Below the pieces are notes generated by a model. The model had not been told where the DNA came from, did no database searches, and saw only the letters and a program-made list of their open reading frames with translations. A stretch of 64,000 bases of DNA. It comes from DATCJA01 sp963814955 (GTDB lineage: Bacteria > Acidobacteriota > Vicinamibacteria > Vicinamibacterales > UBA2999). The stretch spans positions 558,001 to 622,000 of the forward strand of contig CAWFEX010000008.1 in the NCBI GenBank assembly GCA_963814955.1. Reading direction: 5' to 3'. The translations under genes were made by a program, and so were the position numbers. Below are positions 44,671 to 55,790 of this stretch, in pieces; the first letter of the stretch is position 1, and the number at the start of each line of letters is the position of its first letter.

Positions 44671-45863
44671 CACGCGACCCGGAGCGCGATGCACTTTTCC
44701 GGATTGAGCTGGACGTATATCGCGTCGCCCACCTTGGTGCGGAGAGTTGGATGGCGGCGCGAGAGCAGCGTCCGCGCGCCGACCTTCACCTGAAAATCGA
44801 CCGCCTCACCAAGAAACACCTTCTGATCCACGCGTCCTTCCCACACGTTGTCGCCGAATGGCCTCGTTTCACTCAGCTCGACGTCTTCGGGGCGGATCGA
44901 CAGCGCCACGCGCTCGTCGGGGCGCAGATCCAGGACGGTCTGCACCGTCAGTTCGCCGATTTCAGTGCTTATACAGACGTAGTGTCCGGCTTCAGCCGGA
45001 CCTGGGGTCGGGCTAACGGACCCTACGTTCGAGGAGTTCGCGGCGCGCACGGTTCCCTCCAGAAAATTCGTATTGCCGACGAAATCGGCCACGAACTGGC
45101 TCGACGGACGCTCGTAGATGTCGCGCGGCGTGCCGATCTGCAGGATGTGCCCTTCATTCATGACGGCGATCTGGCGCGACAGCGCGAGCGCCTCGCTCTG
45201 ATCGTGCGTAACGTAGACAGTGGTGATCTTGAGCTCGCGCTGAAGACGCTTCAGCTCGAAACGCATCTTTTCGCGCAGCTTGGCATCGAGATTCGACAGC
45301 GGTTCGTCGAGCAGGAGAAGCGCCGGTTCCATCACCAGCGCGCGCGCAAGGGCGAGCCGTTGCTGTTGCCCGCCGGACAGCTTGGTCGAGTGCCGCTCGG
45401 CGAGGTCGCCAAGCTGCACGGCCTCGAGAACGCGCATCACCTTGTCGCGGATTTCTGTGCGTGAGAGGCGGGTCCGATGCTCCACGTGACCAGACGTCGC
45501 ATCGGGACCCGCCCCACGTACTCCCCGGCGCACCCGCAAGGGGAACGCGGCATTCTCGAATACGGTCATGTGCGGCCAGATGGCGTACGACTGGAACACC
45601 ATGCCGAAACCGCGTTGATTCGGGGCGACGAAGACGCGTTTCGCTGACGAATAGACGATGTAGTCGTTGACCGAAATTTCACCGGCGCGGGGCCGCTCGA
45701 GGCCTGCGATCGAGCGCAAGGTCGTCGTCTTGCCGCAGCCGCTCGGGCCGAGCAACGTGAAGAGCTGCCCTTCAGCGACGGTGAAGCTGACGTCCTGGGC
45801 CGCCTTGACGATCTCTCCCCGCTCGTTCGGGTATTCAGTGAAGAGGCCTTCTACGCGCAGCAC
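44670..45863 (-). CDS. ABC transporter ATPase (FbpC/PotA-type) with two repeat-derived insertions
   Basis: 397-aa ATPase of the iron/spermidine-type importer: Walker A LLGPSGCGKTTT (about 37-48), Q-loop FQSYAIWPHM, signature LSGGQQQR, Walker B LLLLDEPLSNLD, H-loop YVTHDQSE, and a C-terminal TOBE-like domain (SIRPEDVEL). Two stretches are foreign to the family: GVRGAGPDATSGHVEHRTR after the PLRVRR strand, and SVSPTPGPAEAGHYVC before the TOBE domain. Both coincide with palindromic repeats at 45466-45513 and 44979-45027. They are in frame and do not touch catalytic motifs. The gene is between the permease and the ThDP enzyme. Confidence 0.93.
   Translation of the reverse strand: MLRVEGLFTEYPNERGEIVKAAQDVSFTVAEGQLFTLLGPSGCGKTTTLRSIAGLERPRAGEISVNDYIVYSSAKRVFVAPNQRGFGMVFQSYAIWPHMTVFENAAFPLRVRRGVRGAGPDATSGHVEHRTRLSRTEIRDKVMRVLEAVQLGDLAERHSTKLSGGQQQRLALARALVMEPALLLLDEPLSNLDAKLREKMRFELKRLQRELKITTVYVTHDQSEALALSRQIAVMNEGHILQIGTPRDIYERPSSQFVADFVGNTNFLEGTVRAANSSNVGSVSPTPGPAEAGHYVCISTEIGELTVQTVLDLRPDERVALSIRPEDVELSETRPFGDNVWEGRVDQKVFLGEAVDFQVKVGARTLLSRRHPTLRTKVGDAIYVQLNPEKCIALRVA
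44979..45027. repeat. GTAG palindrome pair inserted in frame in the ATPase gene
   Basis: GTAG with arms GTCCGGC/GCCGGAC is followed by a decayed inverted copy ending CGGACCCTACG. Read on the minus strand it encodes GPAEAGHYV and flanking residues inside the ATPase. Confidence 0.85.
45466..45513. repeat. Palindrome GGCGGGTCCGATGC / GCATCGGGACCCGCC inserted in frame
   Basis: Two 14-15-nt arms with one mismatch enclose about 19 nt (TCCACGTGACCAGACGTC). The element lies in the helical subdomain region of the ABC ATPase and adds about 17 residues without a frameshift. Confidence 0.75.
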
Positions 45864-45916
45864 TCAACGGCCTCTGGACAGATCAATGGAACCTGCTCTA
45901 CGAGCGTTCATCGTCT

Positions 45917-47704
45917 CTATTCCTGTACTCCGTACTTCCGCCCCAGCCACTGCGCAATCATCACCAGCATGAAGAGGGAAAGGATGAAGAGCACGCCGAG
46001 CGCCGACAGCTCGACGTACTGGCCATTCTCCCACAGCTCCCAGATCACGATGGACATCACCTGTGTGTCAGGACTGTAGAGAAGTATCGACGTCGAGAGC
46101 TCGCGGATCGAGACAATCATCACGTAGATCCAGCCGGCCAGAAGTCCAGGCTTCAGGAGCGGCAGAATCACTCTGCCGAACGTCGTCGTCCACGACGCGC
46201 CGCACATCGCCGCTGATTCCTCGAGCTCTCTGTGAATCTGCAGCATCGACGTCGTGCTGTAGCGGAGTCCGTACGGCATGAACCGCGTGATGTAGGCAAT
46301 CAGCATGATCCAGATGGTGCCGTAGATGCCGATGTCGACATTCAAATAGAAGATCATGATCGACAGGCCCAGCACGAGTCCGGGAAACACGATCGGCAGC
46401 GATGCCACGTTATCGAGAAGCCATCGGCCACGATATTTGGTTTTCACCACGATCCAGCAGACCACCGAAGCCACGAGCATGACGATCGTCGCCGCTCCGA
46501 ACGAGAGCATGACGCTGTTGAGGACCGTGCGCGGCAGGTTCGGGTAAGCAAGGATGAACCGATACGGATCGAGCGTCAGATTCTGCAGTGCCTCCATCGA
46601 TGGCACCGCGTAAAAGCGCTGAAACGACGACCAGAGCAGCACGAAGAACGGCAGCACCACGATCAGCGCGAAGTACACGATGAAAATCGCGGCAGTGACC
46701 CACCGCCATCGCCCAAGATCGATGAGACGGGGGCGAAAGCCTTTACCGGTCATCGTGGCGTACTTCGATCCCTGGCCGGACAGTCGCGATACGAAATACA
46801 CACCGACGGTCGTAATGACGAGCAGCGACATTGCATACGCCGATGCGAGGCCGACCTGGCTGGGATAGCGATGCACGGCCTGGTAGATCGCGGCGGTGAA
46901 CACCACGATCCCCGACGGCAGACCGAGCAGAGCCGGCACCTCGAACGACTCGATCGCGCGAACGAACAGAATCAGGATCGTCGCGACAATGGCCGGCCAT
47001 GTCAGTCGAAGTGTGACGCGCCGCAATACCTGGAACAGGCCGGCGCCGCTCATGGTTGCCGATTCCTCGAGCGACGGGTCCATGGCGCGAAACGCCGCGC
47101 TCATCAGCAGAAACGCCATGGGCGAATAGTGGAGCCCGTCCACCCAGATCATTCCAGGCAGCGTATAGACGTCGAACAAAGGCTCCTCGAGACCGAGCCA
47201 TCCCTGAATCACGAGATTGACGATGCCTATCTGCGGGCTGGCGAGGAGAATCCACGCCACGGTGAACAGGATGGAAGGGATGACGAGCGGAATGAGCGAG
47301 AGCGCGAAAAAGACGGTCTTGAAAGGCGTATTCGTCCGTTCGTTCATCCATGCGAGCGTGGCGCCGATGGCGAATGCAAACACGGCGGTGCCCGACGCAA
47401 ACTGAATCGAGGTCAGAAAGAGCGACAACGTGTCGGTGCTGCCATAGGCGGTCGTGTAGTTCCCCAGCGTGAAGACAGCATCCACGGCGGCCGTTTGCGG
47501 CGTGCGGAAGCTTTGCCACAACAGAAACGCCAGCGGGATCACGCCGATGTAGACCGTGAAGGCAACGCACGCGCCAATGACCACCCACTTCCATTCGAAG
47601 CGGCTGACGTGCGCGCGACGACTCAGCGCGTCATCCCTCGACGGTGCTCGGGATGACCCTGAGCTCGTCGAAGGGTCACTTGTCGTGGTGGTGGCCGTGG
47701 TCAT
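45917..47704 (-). CDS. ABC transporter permease, fused two-half FbpB type
   Basis: 595-aa inner-membrane permease with two six-helix halves. Each has an EAA loop: EESATMSGAGLFQVLRRVTL (about 210) and EESAAMCGASWTTTFGRVIL (about 505). Helices such as WVVIGACVAFTVYIGVIPLA and WVTAAIFIVYFALIVVLPFF open each half. Such fused permeases serve Fe3+, thiamin or phosphonate importers. The start overlaps the 3' end of the EutA-like gene by 29 nt, so its first residues (MTTATTTT) are the His-tract read in another frame, followed by DPSTSSGSSR from a dispersed repeat. The gap to the ATPase is 53 nt. Confidence 0.93.
   Translation of the reverse strand: MTTATTTTSDPSTSSGSSRAPSRDDALSRRAHVSRFEWKWVVIGACVAFTVYIGVIPLAFLLWQSFRTPQTAAVDAVFTLGNYTTAYGSTDTLSLFLTSIQFASGTAVFAFAIGATLAWMNERTNTPFKTVFFALSLIPLVIPSILFTVAWILLASPQIGIVNLVIQGWLGLEEPLFDVYTLPGMIWVDGLHYSPMAFLLMSAAFRAMDPSLEESATMSGAGLFQVLRRVTLRLTWPAIVATILILFVRAIESFEVPALLGLPSGIVVFTAAIYQAVHRYPSQVGLASAYAMSLLVITTVGVYFVSRLSGQGSKYATMTGKGFRPRLIDLGRWRWVTAAIFIVYFALIVVLPFFVLLWSSFQRFYAVPSMEALQNLTLDPYRFILAYPNLPRTVLNSVMLSFGAATIVMLVASVVCWIVVKTKYRGRWLLDNVASLPIVFPGLVLGLSIMIFYLNVDIGIYGTIWIMLIAYITRFMPYGLRYSTTSMLQIHRELEESAAMCGASWTTTFGRVILPLLKPGLLAGWIYVMIVSIRELSTSILLYSPDTQVMSIVIWELWENGQYVELSALGVLFILSLFMLVMIAQWLGRKYGVQE
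47652..47677. repeat. CCTTCGAC/CTCAGGG-family repeat at the permease start
   Basis: ATGACCCTGAGCTCGTCGAAGGGTCA on two lines of coding: arms TGACCCT and AGGGTCA. It encodes DPSTSSGSSR in the permease and abuts the stop of the EutA-like gene. Confidence 0.75.
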
Positions 47705-49395
47705 GCCCGTCGTGATGGTGGTGGTGATGTCCGTGGTGGTGATGGTGCCCGTGGTGATGAGCGTGCGTGGCGCTCGAGTGACGATGTGGCATTCGCGGGT
47801 CGGCGCTGAACACCAGCGACTTGATCGTCACGGGCACGGTGAACGACGGCATCCGCACGCGCCCCAAATCGATGTAGTCGAAGTCCCAGAGGGCGATGCC
47901 ATCGAGCACCAGAACTTCGGAATCGACACGCATTTCGTCTTTGAGAATCGCACCGAGCGTCTGCGCAATATCAGCATCCAGGATCAGGAACAGCGGTTTG
48001 CCGGCCTCGATCGTGCGCGGCAGCGCGTCGACGATCCCGCGGGCGAGGGCGGCGATGCGCGGATGCGCCGGCGTGCCTCGCCAGCGAAACGCGAGCGCCA
48101 CGTCCGACTCTCCCTCGACCAGATCGAAGCTGCGCAAATGCTCGCGGATGCCTGACGCCACGACAGACGACTCGACCGTGTCGTCCAGCTTCACACGCGG
48201 CTGAATGACCTGCAGGTTCTTTCGCGGCAGGAGCTCGCCGGGGCGCGATATGTAGATGGTGTTTCCCGACAGCTGAACGCTGTATTCAGACGCGCCGAGC
48301 GCAGTGGCGCGGATACACTCGCCGGGGGGGAGCAGCGGAAATGGAAACCGTCCGGCCTCCAGACGCTCGCGAATCGCACGGCCGAAGCGGCGGCCAAGGT
48401 CTCCGAAGTCGCGCCCTTCCCGGTCGTAGACGTATTCGCCCACGCCTCCCGAGAACATCGCGCCTTCGATACCACCGAGCACCCCAAGCGGCTCGGTCAG
48501 CCACAAGCCTTCGATTTCGGGCGGGGCCGGATCCTGCGTGAGCGCCGCGATCAGTGCATCCGCCATCCACGATCCAACGCGATCGAGTTCCTCGTCGCTC
48601 ACTGTGCCGCCGACGTTCCAGTCGAACCCGGCCAGCGCTGCGAGCCGCTTGCCGGCAGGATCCAGACGCGTCAAACGCCGCTCGCTGTCGACGACAGCCA
48701 GACGGCCCCCGAGATGAACGGCGGCCGTATGGACGACGTGCCCTCTTTCAACCAGGGCGAGCTTCGTCGTCCCGCCGCCGATGTCGATGTTCAGAATGGC
48801 CGAACCGCGCGCATGTGCCACCTCGGCTGCGCCAGAGCCATAGGCCGCAAGCATCGACTCCATGTGGTGGCCGGCGGCCGCGCACACGAACTCGCCGCCG
48901 ACCTCCGCGAGCACCTCGGCAATTGCTTTGGCGTTCTCGCGCCGCAACGCCTCGCCGGTCAGAATCACGGCTCCGGTGTCTATGTTGTCCGGGTGCACGC
49001 CGGCGGTCTCGTACGCCTCATCGACGATGCGGCCGATCGCCTCGCCGTCGATGCGCTCCTCGTTGACATATGGCGTGAGCGCCACGGGCGACTGATGCAG
49101 CGTTTCGCGTTCGACAACGAAATACCGGCTCGTCAGCTCTTCCGACATCCGGCGCAGCCGCACACGCGAAAAAATGACCTGCGTGCCGGCCGATCCGATA
49201 TCGATCCCCACCGACAACAACGTGATGTTGTCCTGGAGCCACAAACTTGTCGCCGTCGGGATCGTACTCGCCGTCGACATCGTCATGGTCGTGATCGTGA
49301 TCCGCCTCGCCGTCCTCGTGCCAATGCGTGGGATCCATGCCGAGGAGATGGTCGTCGAGCGTGTGCCGGGGTTTCTTATCCTGTTCGTCAGTCAC
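47676..49395 (-). CDS. EutA-like reactivase (ethanolamine ammonia-lyase reactivating factor family) with His-rich ends (one apparent frameshift)
   Basis: About 573 aa. The core is an ASKHA ATPase-type domain typical of the EutA family: SVGIDIGSAGTQVIFSR, GAVILTGEALRRENAKAIAE, SAILNIDIGGGTTKLALVE, AMFSGGVGEYVYDREGRDFG. EutA reactivates B12-dependent ethanolamine ammonia-lyase by cobalamin exchange. No EutB/EutC is in this window. The GTG start at 49395 overlaps the carrier gene stop (GTGA) and gives TDEQDKKPRHTLDDHLLGMD and an acidic/His stretch before the frame shifts near 49243 (one base) into WLQDNITLLSVGID. The last ~37 residues hold about 20 His (HHHGHHHHHGHHHHHH), a metal-binding tail. 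Specific partner unknown. Confidence 0.82.
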
Positions 49396-50882
49396 ACGAG
49401 CCCCGCCATCATGAGATGGATTGTGGCCACGATGGCGATGAACATGACGGTCGCGACAATGCCGATCCTGATCATCCTGTCCATGCTGATGTCACCAGCA
49501 GCAAAGGCCGTGGCGGCGGTGGCACCGGCCCACGGGAAGATAATGCCGACGGCGATGTTGCCGATGAGGATGGCCATCGATGCCGGATTGAATCCCAACT
49601 GCGCAGCCGCGGGAATGAAGATCGTGCAATAGAGAGCGGTACCCGAAATGAAATTCGTCGACACGCCGGCCACCGTGGCGGCGATGTAAGGCAGCGCGGT
49701 TGCACTAATCCCCAGGTTCTTGACCATTTCCCCGACCAGGTCAGCAAACCCGAACTGCGTCAGCGCGTCGGTCATCGCCACTGCTCCGCCGACGAGGAAC
49801 ATCGTGCCCCAGGGGGCATGGTGCTGCGCATCTTTCCAGGTCAACAGCGCGCTTCCGGGATCCTCTTTGGAGCGCAGCGTGAACAGCAGGAACATCACTG
49901 CGGGAGGCACTACCCATACTGGCAGTGCGCGGTTGACTCCCTCGGTGATCGGATGGTTTCCGCCGAGCGCCAGACCTGCCAGTGTCGGCAGCGTGAACAG
50001 CGTCACCATCACCACGAACACAAACACGACGCGCCGTTCGTCGGCCCGCAGCGCACCAAGCTTTGCGCGCTCGGCGCGGAGAAATGCCTCGCCGCTCGGG
50101 ATCTCGCGCATTTCTGGCCGCACGAGCGTCCACAGAAGCACGTAGAACGCGCAGAGCAGCGCCAGAAAGACCGGCACACCGGCGAGCATCCACTCAAAGA
50201 ATCCGAGCTGCCGTCCGGTGAATTGCTCGAGCAGCGACACAGAGATGGCGTTGTGCGGGACGCCCATGATCGTCGCGGTGCCACCGGCGACCGATGCGTA
50301 CAACGTGCCGAGCGTGATGAATGCGGCGAAGTTCGTATTCGCGGCGGGCTCCTGGCCAGCCATCGTCCACGTGTGCCGGACGACGGACATGCCGATGGGA
50401 ATCGTCATCGCGATGGTCGCCGCATCCGACACGAACATCGAAATGATGCCGACCATAGCCATGTAGGCGAACGTCAATCGGCTTGTCTTGCCGCCGACGC
50501 CGCGCAGCACGAGAAACGCCAGCGCAAAGCGATGGGCGAGGCCGTGCTTCTCGATCGCGTACCCCATGAGCACCGTGCCCATGATCCAGAAGAAGATTGG
50601 CTGTCCGTACAGGCGCATGGTGTCGGCGATGTCCATCACGCCGGACGCAGGGAATACGAGGAACGGGAGCATGGCCGCCACGGCCCATGGCATCGGCTCC
50701 GTCATCCACCAGAAGATGACGCAGACGAATGTCGCAAGCGCGACGCGCCCTTCGTATGACAGCGCAAGCGGAAGCGCCAGAATGACTGCGAACGCGATGG
50801 GGCCCGCGAGCAGCTTGAGCAAGTACGTGGCCGTACCCGACGAGCGCACTGCAGCGGGTTCCGTGGGGTTCTCGGTGATCAT
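49392..50882 (-). CDS. SLC13/DASS-family anion:Na+ symporter
   Basis: 496-aa inner-membrane carrier with about 11-12 hydrophobic spans. Family signatures: TFVCVIFWWMTEPMPWAVAA, a first SNT-like loop near FVSDAATIAMTIPIG, a second conserved region VSTNFISGTALYCTIFIPAA, and GGTATIMGVPHNA. Members import di- and tricarboxylates or sulfate. ATG at 50882 (MITENPTEPAAV) is preferred over an in-frame upstream start that lies in repeat-adjacent sequence. It is the first gene of the minus-strand block and overlaps the EutA-like gene by 4 nt. A carboxylate substrate for the block would fit, but is inference. Confidence 0.9.
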   Translation of the reverse strand: MITENPTEPAAVRSSGTATYLLKLLAGPIAFAVILALPLALSYEGRVALATFVCVIFWWMTEPMPWAVAAMLPFLVFPASGVMDIADTMRLYGQPIFFWIMGTVLMGYAIEKHGLAHRFALAFLVLRGVGGKTSRLTFAYMAMVGIISMFVSDAATIAMTIPIGMSVVRHTWTMAGQEPAANTNFAAFITLGTLYASVAGGTATIMGVPHNAISVSLLEQFTGRQLGFFEWMLAGVPVFLALLCAFYVLLWTLVRPEMREIPSGEAFLRAERAKLGALRADERRVVFVFVVMVTLFTLPTLAGLALGGNHPITEGVNRALPVWVVPPAVMFLLFTLRSKEDPGSALLTWKDAQHHAPWGTMFLVGGAVAMTDALTQFGFADLVGEMVKNLGISATALPYIAATVAGVSTNFISGTALYCTIFIPAAAQLGFNPASMAILIGNIAVGIIFPWAGATAATAFAAGDISMDRMIRIGIVATVMFIAIVATIHLMMAGLV

Positions 50883-50935
50883 CAAAAGAGCGAAAATCGT
50901 ACAGCAGTTCGCACCTCGAAACCTCACCTTCGTAC

Positions 50936-50988
50936 GTAGTGTCCGGCTTCAGCCGGACTGCGGCGTGGGCACGTCGGCTTCAGCCGGA
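50936..50988. repeat. GTAG palindrome with decayed second copy
   Basis: GTAG with arms GTCCGGC/GCCGGAC, then a partial copy GTCGGCTTCAGCCGGATT. It lies about 55 nt upstream of the carrier gene start. The following 50989-51387 stretch holds short open frames on both strands but no gene that I can support. Confidence 0.8.
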
Positions 50989-51387
50989 TTGCCGAGGCCA
51001 AACACCCGCACGCCGACGGCCGCGGGCCCACCCTCGGGTCCGACGTCCGGCTCCGCCCGGCGGGAAATCGGCCGGCGCTCATCCTCTTCCGCTGCCGTCG
51101 GCGAGTAGTACCTGATCCGCATGCCCGCCGGCGTGGCAAGCACCTTCCGGCTGATTCGAAATAATCCGATCGTGAGATCACGCAGAGCGAACTCGCGACG
51201 TGGAATCGCGCCGCCCGATTTCCGGCTTCGCAGAGCGGTCGCCGGGCTCCGAACGGCCGTCGGCCCGAGGGCAGGCCCGCGGCTCATGGTTCATGCGGGG
51301 CTGGAACATCACGTCCGCATGGGTAAGGTAAGCGATGTAGAGCGCGATGGTGTGTTCCATGGCAGAATCGCCGTGCTCCAAGAATCG

Positions 51388-51611
51388 ATGGCAATAGTTC
51401 CCGGCGCGCGTCTCGGGCCGTACGAGATCCAGTCCGCCCTCGGCGCCGGCGGCATGGGCGAAGGCTACAGGGCGCGCGGACTCGCGGGTGGATCGCACGG
51501 TCGCGATCAAGGTGCTGCCGAGCGACTTGGCCGCCGACGCCGACCTGCGTGCGCATGCCGTCGATCCCGATTACCGTCGCGCTCAACTGGATGGCGGCGT
51601 TGCAGAAATGA
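51388..51611 (+). pseudogene. Internally deleted Ser/Thr kinase-TolB relic
   Basis: The ATG at 51388 starts GARLGPYEIQSALGAGGMGE, the glycine-rich loop of the kinases found downstream, and continues in a shifted frame to TVAIKVLPSDLAADADLRA (lysine of VAIK present). It then jumps straight to IPITVALNWMAALQK and a stop at 51609-51611, which matches the last residues of those kinases (SPITIVLNWMTD). So about 2.5 kb of middle sequence is missing: both ends of a kinase gene joined, a deletion relic. At least one more shift lies near 51477. Confidence 0.75.
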
Positions 51612-51704
51612 GTCTGAGACCAAGAGGCGAATCCGGCTCAGTATGAAGATTGTCTCGCCGCTTCGTAGCTGGGCGACCATTGGGTGACAAGGAGGCCAAC
51701 GTCG

Positions 51705-53033
51705 ATGCTCGTTCACCGACGCACGTTCATCGCGGGACTGACAGCCGGTCTCGCCAGCGCGCGGCGCGCGTTCGGACAGATACCAGCAACGCCGACTGTT
51801 GACGCCGTCGCGCTTCGTCAGCGCATCGAGGCGCTGAGCGTCTTCGGGCGCCCGGCGGGTGGAACATTCGCGGAGGGCGTGAGCCGCGTCGCATATACGG
51901 ACGCTGACGTCGCAGGACGCGAGTACATGATGAGCGTGATGCGCAGGGCCGGTCTCGCGCCACACATCGATCCAGCCGGGAACATCTTCGCCCGCCGCGA
52001 GGGAACGGAACGGTCGCTCGCGCCCGTGCTTTTTGGCTCGCATATCGACTCGGTCCCCAGCGGTGGCAACTTCGACGGCGACCTCGGATCGCTGGCCGCG
52101 ATTGGCGTGATTGAAGCACTCAATCACGCAAAGATCCGCACCCGTCGGCCACTCGAAATTGTGGTCTGGGCCGCCGAGGAGGGCATTACGTTCAATCGCG
52201 GTGTGGCGGCCAGCCGCATCGTGGCAGGCGATGTCATGCCGTCGGACATGGAGGAGGTGTGGAATGGCATGCGTCGAGGCGATGCCGTGAAGAAGATCGG
52301 AGGCGACCCCGAACGCATCATGGAAGCGCGCCGCGAAAAAGGCACGTGGCACGGCTACCTTGAACTGCACATCGAACAGGGCGGCACCCTGGAGCGGTCC
52401 GGTACCGACATCGGTGTGGTGCAGGGGATCGTCGGAATCGAACGATATGAGGCGAAGATCATCGGCGTCGCCAACCACGCAGGCACCACGCCGATGGCCG
52501 AGCGGCAGGACGCTCTGATCGCGCTGTCGCACCTGGTGCTCGGGGTGCGCGAGATCGTCACGAGCAGCCCGGGCCGACAGGTGGGCACGGTGGGGAGGGT
52601 TGAAATCACGCCTAACTCGCCGAATGTCGTTCCCGGCACGGCCACGGCCGTCATCGAGCTGCGCGACCTGTCGCAAGAAAAGCTCCGTTCGATTGCCGAC
52701 GAAATCCGCGCCCGCGCCCAAACGATTGCCAGGGACACGCAGACGACGATCCAACTGACACCAGCCAGCAGCAACGCACCGGCGTTCGCCGATACCGGGA
52801 TGCAGGACGTTGTCGAACGTTCAGCCTCGACATTACACCTCTCGTCGGTGCGGATGCCGTCGGGCGCTGGCCACGACGCGCAGATGGTGGCGCGGCTCGC
52901 GCCGATGGGCATGATCTTCGTCCCTAGCGTTGGAGGGATCAGCCATTCGCCACAGGAGCTGACGAGATGGGAGGAGTGCGCGAACGGGGCGAACGTACTG
53001 CTGCATGCGGTGCTCGCGCTCGATGCGACATAA
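51705..53033 (+). CDS. M20-family amidohydrolase (N-carbamoyl-amino-acid hydrolase/allantoate amidohydrolase-like), Tat-like signal
   Basis: 442 aa. The ATG at 51705 has GGAGG 9 nt upstream. A twin-arginine-like start LVHRRTFIAGLTAGLASARR suggests export. Zinc-binding residues: GSHIDSVPSGGNFDGDLG (His113, Asp124), EEG (about 159-161) and the later His of GAGHDAQMVARL; family segments LELHIEQGGTLE and IEPNSPNVVPG-like ITPNSPNVVPGTATAV. The enzymes hydrolyse N-carbamoyl amino acids, allantoate or ureidoglycolate. Most members are cytosolic, so export is unusual and should be checked. It lies between the kinase relic and the kinase array and shows no operon link. Confidence 0.88.
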   Translation: MLVHRRTFIAGLTAGLASARRAFGQIPATPTVDAVALRQRIEALSVFGRPAGGTFAEGVSRVAYTDADVAGREYMMSVMRRAGLAPHIDPAGNIFARREGTERSLAPVLFGSHIDSVPSGGNFDGDLGSLAAIGVIEALNHAKIRTRRPLEIVVWAAEEGITFNRGVAASRIVAGDVMPSDMEEVWNGMRRGDAVKKIGGDPERIMEARREKGTWHGYLELHIEQGGTLERSGTDIGVVQGIVGIERYEAKIIGVANHAGTTPMAERQDALIALSHLVLGVREIVTSSPGRQVGTVGRVEITPNSPNVVPGTATAVIELRDLSQEKLRSIADEIRARAQTIARDTQTTIQLTPASSNAPAFADTGMQDVVERSASTLHLSSVRMPSGAGHDAQMVARLAPMGMIFVPSVGGISHSPQELTRWEECANGANVLLHAVLALDAT

Positions 53034-53051
53034 CCCCTCGAAGACTCGGCG

Positions 53052-53057
53052 TATAAT
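53052..53057 (+). promoter_or_regulatory. TATAAT -10 element of the kinase array
   Basis: A consensus TATAAT stands 21 nt before the first kinase ATG (53079). No good -35 is seen at the right distance. As the following two kinase genes are separated by 1 and 4 nt, this promoter could drive all three. Confidence 0.5.
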
Positions 53058-53078
53058 CCGCCCACTCCCACAGAACCG

Positions 53079-55789
<2,711 letters not shown>

Positions 55790-55790
55790 C

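Noticed and set aside
42919..44793. A 624-codon plus-strand open frame opposite the ThDP enzyme
   Set aside because: It is Arg/His/Asp-rich antisense translation of a conserved gene, has no family motif or ribosome-binding site, and mirrors the codon-position GC bias of the real gene.
46232..47656. Long plus-strand open frame opposite the permease
   Set aside because: Antisense shadow; highly charged, no hydrophobic core, no recognisable domain.
5326..49395. Programmed ribosomal frameshifting as the explanation of the single shifts
   Set aside because: The sites share no slippery heptamer or downstream structure, affect unrelated genes, and some lie in homopolymer runs; sequence error is simpler.
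48714..50759. A 681-codon plus-strand open frame opposite the EutA-like and SLC13 genes
   Set aside because: Composition (His/Arg/Glu repeats) is typical of antisense frames in GC-rich DNA, and it spans two well-supported minus-strand genes.
50949..51287. Minus-strand open frame ending in a repeat (RDLTIGLFRISRKVLATPAG)
   Set aside because: A helical-looking segment is present, but there is no start signal, no family match that I know of, and its end is made of repeat sequence.
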